This document shows, one piece after another, positions 57,865 through 64,000 of a DNA stretch of 64,000 nt. A program made the translations under genes and the position numbers. The stretch spans positions 3,038,001 to 3,102,000 of the forward strand of contig NZ_CP126238.1 in NCBI RefSeq assembly GCF_044792555.1, in the 5' to 3' direction. This stretch comes from Alicycliphilus denitrificans_A. Its GTDB lineage: Bacteria; Pseudomonadota; Gammaproteobacteria; Burkholderiales; Burkholderiaceae_C. Numbering within the stretch: position 1 is the first letter of the stretch; every line of letters starts with the position of its first letter. The notes beneath the pieces are model-generated. The model worked only from the letters and a program-made list of their open reading frames with translations. It was not told where the DNA came from and made no database searches.

Positions 57865-58785
57865 TCAGCCGCCGGGGTGGAAAGGCTTGCCCAACGAGGC
57901 CGGCATATTGGCACGGATCCAGGTCGGATTGCGCGAGATCACGACCAGCACCACGATGGTGGCCACATAGGGCAGCATCGACAGCAACTGGCTCGCCACC
58001 TGCACGCCCGAGGCCTGCAGGTGGAACTGCAGCATGGTCACGCCGCCAAACAGATACGCGCCCAGCAGCACGCGCGCCGGCCGCCAGGTGGCAAAGGTGG
58101 TCAGCGCCAGAGCGATCCAGCCACGCCCGGCCACCATGCCCTCCACCCACAGCGGCGTGTAGACGGTGGACACATAGGCCCCGGCCAGCCCGCACAGCGC
58201 ACCGCCGGCCATCACTGCGCCCAGGCGGATGGCACGCACCGGATAGCCCAGGGCATGGGCCGAATCGGGCGCCTCGCCCACCGAGCGCAGCACCAGGCCG
58301 GCGCGCGTGCGGTACAGGAACCAGACCATCAGCAGCGCCAGCACCATGGTCAGGTAGACCAGCGGATGCTGCCTGAACAACGCCTGCCCCACCACGGGCA
58401 GATCGCCCAGCAGGGGCCAGGAAAACTTGGGCGTATCGGGCAGCTTGGCCTGCACATAGCCGATGCCCACGAAGGCTGAAAAGCCCACGCCGAACAGCGA
58501 CAGCGCCAGCCCCGTGGCGTACTGATTGGTGTTGCACCAGATTACCAGCCAGCCGAACAGCGCCGCCAGCAGCGCGCCCGCGGCCATGCCGGCGAGCAGG
58601 CCCAGCGTGAAGCTGCCGGTGTGCACCACGGCGGCAAAGGCGGCGACGGCCGCGCACAGCATCATGCCCTCGGCCCCCAGGTTGACGATGCCGGCCTTCT
58701 CGTTGATGAGCAGGCCCAGCGCAGCAATGGCCAGCACGGTGCCGGCGCTCAGCGTGCTGCCCAGCAGCAATGCATACGATTCCAT
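57865..58785 (-). CDS. Nucleoside ABC transporter permease (2)
   Basis: This 306-residue permease has about eight hydrophobic segments and the BPD_transp_2 motifs NEKAGIVNLGAEGMML near the start and GEAPDSAHALGYPVRAIRLGAV as the EAA-like coupling loop. This corresponds to the second permease (NupQ/YufQ-like) of nucleoside importers. Its start codon shares one base with the stop of the upstream permease gene (TGATG). Confidence 0.93.
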   Translation of the reverse strand: MESYALLLGSTLSAGTVLAIAALGLLINEKAGIVNLGAEGMMLCAAVAAFAAVVHTGSFTLGLLAGMAAGALLAALFGWLVIWCNTNQYATGLALSLFGVGFSAFVGIGYVQAKLPDTPKFSWPLLGDLPVVGQALFRQHPLVYLTMVLALLMVWFLYRTRAGLVLRSVGEAPDSAHALGYPVRAIRLGAVMAGGALCGLAGAYVSTVYTPLWVEGMVAGRGWIALALTTFATWRPARVLLGAYLFGGVTMLQFHLQASGVQVASQLLSMLPYVATIVVLVVISRNPTWIRANMPASLGKPFHPGG

Positions 58786-59858
58786 CAGCCCAGCCCCTTT
58801 TGCGAACCCATCCAGCGCACGCGGTAGGCGATCAGCGTGTCGCAGGCCAGCAGCGTGAACAGCAACAGGCCCTGGAACACGCCAGTGAGCGACTTGGGCA
58901 GGCCCAGGCGCGATTGCGCGAGTTCGCCGCCGATGTAGAACATGCTCATGAGCAGGGCCGAGAACACCATGCCCACCGGGTGCAGCCGCCCCACGAAGGC
59001 CACGATGATGGCCGCAAAGCCATAACCCGCCGGCACAAAGGGGGTGAGCTGGCCGATCGGCCCGGCCACATCCAGTGCGCCGGCAAGCCCGGCCGTGCCG
59101 CCAGAGATCAGCAACGCCATCCACAACGCGCGCCGCGACGAAAAACCCGCGTAGCGCGCCGCCGCCGGCGCCAGCCCACCCACCTGCAGCGCAAAGCCCG
59201 CACGCGTGCGAAACAGGAACACCCACAGCAGCAGCACACCGATGAGCGCCAGCGGCAGGCCTATGGTCACGCGCGATCCGGCGAACAGCCTGGGCATCTG
59301 CGTGACGCGCTCGAACATCTTGGTCTGCGGAAAGTTGTAGCCCATGGGATCCTTCCACGGCCCATAGACCAGGTAGCCCAGCAGCAGCGTGGCCACGTAG
59401 ACCAGCATCAGGCTGACCAGGATCTCGTTGGCATTGAAGCGGTCGCGCAACAGCGCCGTGATGCCGGCCCAGGCCATGCCGCCGAGCATGCCGGCCAGCA
59501 GGATCGCAGGCACGATCCACGGCCCGGTGGTCTTGTCGGCCAGCAGGGCCACGCCCCCGGCGGCCACGGCGCCGATCACGAACTGCCCCTCGGCGCCGAT
59601 GTTCCAGACGTTGGAGCGAAAGCACACGGCCAACCCGAGGGCGATGAGCAGCAGCGGCGTGGCCTTGAGGGCCAGCTCGCCCAGCGCGTACGGCGACTTG
59701 ATGGGTTCCCAGAAAAACACCTGCAGGCCGCGCACCGGGTCCTTGCCCAGGGCCGCGAACAGGGCCACGCCGATCAGCACCGTGATCGCCAGCGCCAGCA
59801 GCGGCGAGCCATAGGACCACAGCTGCGATGCCTGGGGCCGCGCCTCAAGCTTGAGCAT
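58785..59858 (-). CDS. Nucleoside ABC transporter permease (1)
   Basis: This 357-residue permease has eight or more hydrophobic segments and the typical CFRSNVWNIGAEGQFVIGAV motif, with GLAPAAARYAGFSSRRALWMAL as the coupling loop. It corresponds to the larger permease (NupP/YufP-like). The ATG at 59858 lies inside the end of the ATPase gene (14-base overlap), giving tight coupling. Confidence 0.93.
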   Translation of the reverse strand: MLKLEARPQASQLWSYGSPLLALAITVLIGVALFAALGKDPVRGLQVFFWEPIKSPYALGELALKATPLLLIALGLAVCFRSNVWNIGAEGQFVIGAVAAGGVALLADKTTGPWIVPAILLAGMLGGMAWAGITALLRDRFNANEILVSLMLVYVATLLLGYLVYGPWKDPMGYNFPQTKMFERVTQMPRLFAGSRVTIGLPLALIGVLLLWVFLFRTRAGFALQVGGLAPAAARYAGFSSRRALWMALLISGGTAGLAGALDVAGPIGQLTPFVPAGYGFAAIIVAFVGRLHPVGMVFSALLMSMFYIGGELAQSRLGLPKSLTGVFQGLLLFTLLACDTLIAYRVRWMGSQKGLG

Positions 59859-61446
59859 GCTCGCCCTCCCCATGCCCGTCCGTGGCGCACAAATGCGCCT
59901 GCACCTCGGCATGCCACAGGCCGCTCATCCACTCGCCGATGCGCGCCACCGTCGCCTCGGCACGCGGCACGCTGGGCGACAGCCGCCCCTTGGCCAACAC
60001 ATGCAGCCGGTCACAGATTTCGAACAATTCGTCCAACTCCTCGCTGATCACCAGTACCGCACAGCCCTGGTCGCGCAGCTGCAGTATCTCGCCGCGGATC
60101 TGCGCTGCCGCGCCCACGTCCACGCCCCAGGTGGGCTGCGAGACGATGAGCAACTTCGGCCCCGCGTCGATCTCGCGGCCCACGATGAATTTTTGCAGGT
60201 TGCCGCCCGACAGCGACTTGGCCGGAGCCTCGGGCCCGCCGGCCTTGACCTGAAAGCGCTCGATGATGGCGCGTGCCTGATGCTCCAGCCGCCCCATGCG
60301 CAACCAGCCGCCCGCACCCACGGCATCCGAGCGGGTCAACAGCAGGTTGTGCGCCAGGCTCATGCCGGGCACGGCGCCACGGCCCAGGCGCTCCTCGGGC
60401 ACGAAGTGCAGGCCGAGTGCCCGCCTGCGGCGAGGGCCCAGGTGCCCGGCATTCTTGCCGGCCAGCTGCACCATGGCGGCATCGGCGCACCGGTCTTCAC
60501 CCGACAGGGCGTAGAGCAGCTCCTTTTGCCCATTGCCCGAGATGCCGGCAATGCCCACCACCTCGCCGGCGCGCACGGTCAGGTCGATGTCGACGAGAGG
60601 CACGCCGAACGGGTCGGCCGTCGGCAGGCTCAAATGCCGCGTGCCCAGCACCACCTCGCCCGCGGTCACCGTGCGGTGCGCCAGCTGCGGCGGATCGGCG
60701 CCGATCATCAGGCGCGACAGCGAGGCGTTGGACTCCTGCGAGGGGTCGCACACGCCCGTGACCTTGCCCGCGCGCATCACCGTGCAGGCGCTGCACAGCG
60801 CGCGGATCTCGTGCAGCTTGTGGCTGATGTAGAGGATGGAGCAGCCCTCGGCGGCGAGCTTCCTGAGCACCACGAAGAGCTTGTCCACCGCCTGCGGCGT
60901 GAGCACCGAGGTGGGCTCATCCAGGATCAAGAGCCTCGGGGCAGTGAGCAACGCGCGGATGATCTCCACGCGCTGCATCTCACCCACGCTCAAGGTGTGC
61001 ACGGGGCGCAGCGGATCGATGTCCAGCCCGTACTCGGCCGCCGTGGCGTTGATGCGCCGCACCACCTCGGCCAGCGGCACCCTCCTGTCCTGGCCCAGCC
61101 AGACATTCTCGGCCACGGTGAGCGTGTCGAACAGGCTGAAATGCTGGAACACCATGGCGATGCCGAGCTGGCGCGCCTCCTGCGGGTTCTTCACCTGCAC
61201 GGGCCGGCCGTCGAACAGCATCTGCCCGGCGTCGGGCTTGACGGCACCGTAGATGATCTTCATCAGCGTGGACTTGCCGGCGCCGTTCTCGCCCAGCACC
61301 GCATGCACCTCGCCGGGTTGCACGCTGAGCGAAATGCCGTCGTTGGCCACAACGGATGGATAGCGTTTGGTGATGCCCGTCAACTGCAGCCGCGGCGGCA
61401 CGCCCGCGACAGGGCCTGCGGAGGCAGACTGGGGTGTGGGGTTCAT
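59845..61446 (-). CDS. Nucleoside ABC transporter ATPase (two fused ABC domains)
   Basis: This 533-residue protein has two ABC cassettes. The first has Walker A GENGAGKST, signature LSVGEMQRVEI and Walker B LLILDEPTS. The second has GISGNGQKE, signature SLSGGNLQKF and the degenerate Walker B LLIVSQPTWGVD. The pattern matches YufO/NupO-type and rbsA-like importers in which the second site is less active. It is the first gene of the operon, in the order ATPase, permease 1, permease 2, binding protein 1, binding protein 2, deaminase. Confidence 0.95.
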   Translation of the reverse strand: MNPTPQSASAGPVAGVPPRLQLTGITKRYPSVVANDGISLSVQPGEVHAVLGENGAGKSTLMKIIYGAVKPDAGQMLFDGRPVQVKNPQEARQLGIAMVFQHFSLFDTLTVAENVWLGQDRRVPLAEVVRRINATAAEYGLDIDPLRPVHTLSVGEMQRVEIIRALLTAPRLLILDEPTSVLTPQAVDKLFVVLRKLAAEGCSILYISHKLHEIRALCSACTVMRAGKVTGVCDPSQESNASLSRLMIGADPPQLAHRTVTAGEVVLGTRHLSLPTADPFGVPLVDIDLTVRAGEVVGIAGISGNGQKELLYALSGEDRCADAAMVQLAGKNAGHLGPRRRRALGLHFVPEERLGRGAVPGMSLAHNLLLTRSDAVGAGGWLRMGRLEHQARAIIERFQVKAGGPEAPAKSLSGGNLQKFIVGREIDAGPKLLIVSQPTWGVDVGAAAQIRGEILQLRDQGCAVLVISEELDELFEICDRLHVLAKGRLSPSVPRAEATVARIGEWMSGLWHAEVQAHLCATDGHGEGEHAQA

Positions 61447-61476
61447 TGCCCGATTGTCTCCTAGTTTTTCGAATTG

Positions 61477-61623
61477 TTAGTTTGTAGCAAAATGGCATGC
61501 AGCACTCGTCCAATGTGCGTCAAGAGCTAGCTTATTGATAGTGCCTGCCCGCACTGAATGCTCACGCGGCCAAGAGGTGCACAGGTTGAACTTGCGCAGG
61601 CCCATGGCGCGCTCCAGCCGCAT
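61477..61623 (-). CDS. Possible 48-residue ORF coupled to the diguanylate cyclase gene
   Basis: This short frame starts at an ATG that shares one base with the diguanylate cyclase stop codon (TGATG) and encodes MRLERAMGLRKFNLCTSW and a further 30 residues. It has no recognised domain. The rest of 61447-61622 holds no other gene. It may be chance or a gene remnant. Confidence 0.25.
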   Translation of the reverse strand: MRLERAMGLRKFNLCTSWPREHSVRAGTINKLALDAHWTSAACHFATN

Positions 61624-63731
61624 CACACCGTCATGCGCACCTCGCCCAGGTGTACGCGGTTGCGCCCCGCACGCTGGGCCTCGTAGCAGGCCATGTCGGC
61701 CGCATGCAGCACGGCCGCCCCGTCGCGCAGCCCCGGCGCCATGGGCACCAGGCCAATGCTCAGGCCCAGTGAGAAGCTGCGCCCCTGGTAGGCGGGCTCC
61801 CAGGCCTGTACCGCGGCGCGCAGACGCTCGGCCGCGGCCTGTCCACGCTCCAGGCTGCTGCCGGGCAGCAGCACGGCGAATTCGTCCCCTCCCAGGCGCG
61901 CCGCCCAGCCGCTATGGCGGACCTCGGCCTCGAGCAGGCGTGCGAGGCGGCGCAGCACATCATCGGCCACGGCTCGCCCGGCCAGGTCGTTGACCACGGT
62001 GAAATGGTCCAAATCAAGGAATAGCAGCACCCCGCTGCCCTCTTGCGCCGCCTCTTCGGGCTGTGGATCGCGCTGCGCTCGCTCGGCCAGCAACACCTGA
62101 AGCCGGCGTTCGAACTCGGCGTGATTGAGCAACTGGGTCAGCGCATCATGCGTGCGCTCCCAGGCCTGTTGCGCCCGGGCCTCACGCACGGCTGTGCCAT
62201 CCTCCAGGATCCAGACCACGCCGCGCTCAGACTCGCCCGGCTGCACCAGCTGGCCTTGCACGCGGCCCCACAGCGTGCTGCCGTCCTTGCGCAACAGTGG
62301 CAGCTCGCCGTCGAAGGCGCCATGCGCGGCAAACGCGTCATGCACCTGCCGGGCCACATCCAAGCCATCCTCATGCGGCGCCAGCAGCTCGACCAGGCTG
62401 CGGCCCTGCAACTCCTGCGGCGTATAGCCCAGCAGTCTGCAGATCTGCTGGCTCACGACCTCCACCCGCTCGGCGCGCGTAACCGCAATGCCCAGCGGCA
62501 CATGCTCGAGCACGGCCTGTAGCTGGCGCCGCAGGGTCTCGCAGTCCCGTTGCCATCTGCGCCCGCCCTCCAGCAGCCGGGTGCACGTCCGCACCACGTC
62601 ATCGACCTCGCCCCTAGAGCGGGGCCAGGCCTCTTCATCGGCGGCGTGCTCCTGGAGCGTAGCCTGAGCCTGCGCCGCGTCATCCTCCAGAACCGCCCTG
62701 GCGCGCTGGCGCAACAGCGCCAGTGGCCGCGCCAGCCACAGCATGCCCGCCACGGTCAGCAGGCAGACCACTGCCGTGGCACCAGCCACCAGCCACCAGG
62801 TGCGGTGCTGCGCGCCCTGCAGGGGTTCGAGCATGGCCTGCGCATCGCTCACGCGTGCCACGACCCACTGGGGCATGGGCACGCTGGCCAGGCTGACCAC
62901 ATGCCCCCCCTGCAGCTGCGTCACGCCACCGCCCGTGGGTGGCTGCTCCGCGCTGCGCCAGCGCGCATACACCCGGGCCAGTCCGGGCTCGTCGCTGACC
63001 TGGCCCAGCACGCGCTCCAGGTTGGGGTGCGACAGGATCACCCCATCGCGCGTGAACACGATCAACCGTGATTCGCTGCGTACCGGCAGCGCCAGCGAGT
63101 GCGGCAGCAAGCCCTGCGACTGCAGGCGCAGCACGCCGGAGACGGCACCTGTCACCCGGCCCTCGCCGCGCAGCAGCGGCATGGTGAACATCACGCGCGC
63201 ATCCGCAGCGGTGCTGCCGATGAGGCCCGAGACCAGCGGCTTGCCGTTGACCAGGGTGCGCACCAGATAGTCGCGCTCGGTCGGGTCGAGCTCTGAAGCC
63301 TTGGCAAACTTGCCATAACGCAGGTTCACGCTCAAGGTGCCGTCCTTGCGTGCCACCTGGATGGCATCAAAAAACCGTACCGCCGGCAGCCCCTGCTGCA
63401 GCAGCCACTCCAGCCAGGCGGGCGAGTCCAGGATCTCGGGCGTGATGCCATCGGCCACCGTGGAGAGCACCTTCTGGCTTTGCTCGATCTTGCTCGCCAA
63501 CAGGCGCGCCACCAGCTCCACCTCGTCGTTTTGCTGGCTCACCAGGCGATCCATGGCCTCTTGGCCCATGGTGTGCGACACCCACCACGCGGCCAGGGCG
63601 CCAGACAGTGCGATCGCCAGCACAGGCACCAGAAGCAGCTTGCGCACCAGCGGCCCGGGAAACCATCCCGCGCCCTCGGCTTCATCGGTTTCCGGCCCCC
63701 ACAATCGGGCCTCATGCGCGGGCAGCGTCAT
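61623..63731 (-). CDS. Membrane diguanylate cyclase with Cache, PAS and GGDEF domains
   Basis: This 702-residue protein has a transmembrane helix (about 30-50), a periplasmic Cache-type sensor domain (about 55-305), a second helix (about 310-332), a cytosolic linker, a PAS domain (about 405-520) and a C-terminal GGDEF domain (about 540-700) with an intact LGGDEFAVLLPG. It should make c-di-GMP in response to an extracellular signal. The inhibitory RxxD site five residues before GGDEF reads RHSG, so product feedback may be lost. The 269 bases after 63731 hold no gene; a 7-bp inverted repeat CGTCGAA/TTCGACG lies at 63938-63961. Confidence 0.93.
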   Translation of the reverse strand: MTLPAHEARLWGPETDEAEGAGWFPGPLVRKLLLVPVLAIALSGALAAWWVSHTMGQEAMDRLVSQQNDEVELVARLLASKIEQSQKVLSTVADGITPEILDSPAWLEWLLQQGLPAVRFFDAIQVARKDGTLSVNLRYGKFAKASELDPTERDYLVRTLVNGKPLVSGLIGSTAADARVMFTMPLLRGEGRVTGAVSGVLRLQSQGLLPHSLALPVRSESRLIVFTRDGVILSHPNLERVLGQVSDEPGLARVYARWRSAEQPPTGGGVTQLQGGHVVSLASVPMPQWVVARVSDAQAMLEPLQGAQHRTWWLVAGATAVVCLLTVAGMLWLARPLALLRQRARAVLEDDAAQAQATLQEHAADEEAWPRSRGEVDDVVRTCTRLLEGGRRWQRDCETLRRQLQAVLEHVPLGIAVTRAERVEVVSQQICRLLGYTPQELQGRSLVELLAPHEDGLDVARQVHDAFAAHGAFDGELPLLRKDGSTLWGRVQGQLVQPGESERGVVWILEDGTAVREARAQQAWERTHDALTQLLNHAEFERRLQVLLAERAQRDPQPEEAAQEGSGVLLFLDLDHFTVVNDLAGRAVADDVLRRLARLLEAEVRHSGWAARLGGDEFAVLLPGSSLERGQAAAERLRAAVQAWEPAYQGRSFSLGLSIGLVPMAPGLRDGAAVLHAADMACYEAQRAGRNRVHLGEVRMTV

Positions 63732-64000
63732 GCCCGCTCCACAGTCGAAGCGCCCGATGCAGGCAAACGGAGGATGGCGCGGCTCATGGTGGATGGCTGA
63801 TGGCGGCTGGGCAAAGAGTCCAGCCCAATATACGCAGCGCCCCCATGCCCGGCCCTGGGTCGAACCCTGTGAGCCACACAGGAAAACCCTGAAACGCCTA
63901 CTCAGCGAACCAAAATTTAAACGAATAGATGCAAATACGTCGAATTAGCCGCTGTTCGACGCGTTTCTTTACATGCCGCCGACAACCCTTAAAAACCCGC

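Noticed and set aside
61500..61545. Further copy of the dispersed repeat near the ABC ATPase start
   Set aside because: Only CTATCAATAAGCTAGCT resembles the flank; the AGCGCTT palindrome is absent.

Overview
The window is a high-GC, gene-dense, mostly housekeeping stretch of a betaproteobacterial chromosome, most likely from the family Comamonadaceae (Acidovorax, Comamonas or a relative). The reasons are the gene orders (glnA-DUF4124-ntrB-ntrC, hom-thrC-mob/moe/moa, folC-SPOR-cvpA-purF), a PHA phasin, the protein sequences themselves, and many copies of a short intergenic palindrome of a type I associate with this family. I see no prophage, CRISPR array, complete insertion sequence or rRNA operon.

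Layout. 1-1.7 kb: the end of a sulfide:quinone oxidoreductase, a small membrane protein and exonuclease III. 1.8-6.6 kb: the nitrogen-control cluster glnA, a DUF4124 protein, ntrB and ntrC, with a sigma-54 promoter and NtrC sites; ntrB appears to start on a rare AUU or AUC codon. 6.6-17.1 kb: a cinA-type protein, membrane and exported proteins, ribD, dusC, a methyltransferase, an acetyltransferase and coniferyl aldehyde dehydrogenase. 17.2-27.6 kb: clpB with a heat-shock promoter, molybdenum cofactor genes moaE, moaD, moeA and mobB, then thrC, hom and alaA; three small plus-strand genes sit between moaD and moaE. 27.7-42.8 kb: tRNA-Ser, metabolic enzymes, an M14-type peptidase, a LOG protein followed by a 225-bp MITE-like element, rmuC, pncB, a phasin with PhaR-like operators, a ferric-iron binding protein with a Fur-like box, and an acyl-CoA-type SDR. 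42.9-45.0 kb: six tRNA genes in a tandem duplication (Ala-Glu-Asp twice) just downstream of gltX. 45.0-50.7 kb: metZ, purF, cvpA, a SPOR protein and folC. 50.7-54.3 kb: small genes, ppnP, argG and an SPW-repeat protein. 54.4-61.4 kb: a nucleoside or purine ABC importer operon with two binding proteins and an adenine deaminase. 61.6-63.7 kb: a membrane diguanylate cyclase.

How it works together. Several blocks couple related steps: nitrogen sensing with glutamine synthetase; the shared threonine/methionine branch (hom, thrC, metZ); purine synthesis (purF) and purine salvage (importer plus deaminase); and molybdopterin synthase with its metal-insertion and MGD steps.

The most unusual signals are in the non-coding layer. 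A dispersed palindromic repeat has at least nine copies; one appears to encode a signal peptide and another to supply the ribosome binding site of dusC. There is also a MITE with perfect 17-bp ends and a 5-bp target duplication, a REP-like hairpin overlapping the ntrC stop codon, and a candidate small RNA downstream of the phasin. No wholly new multi-gene system was evident.
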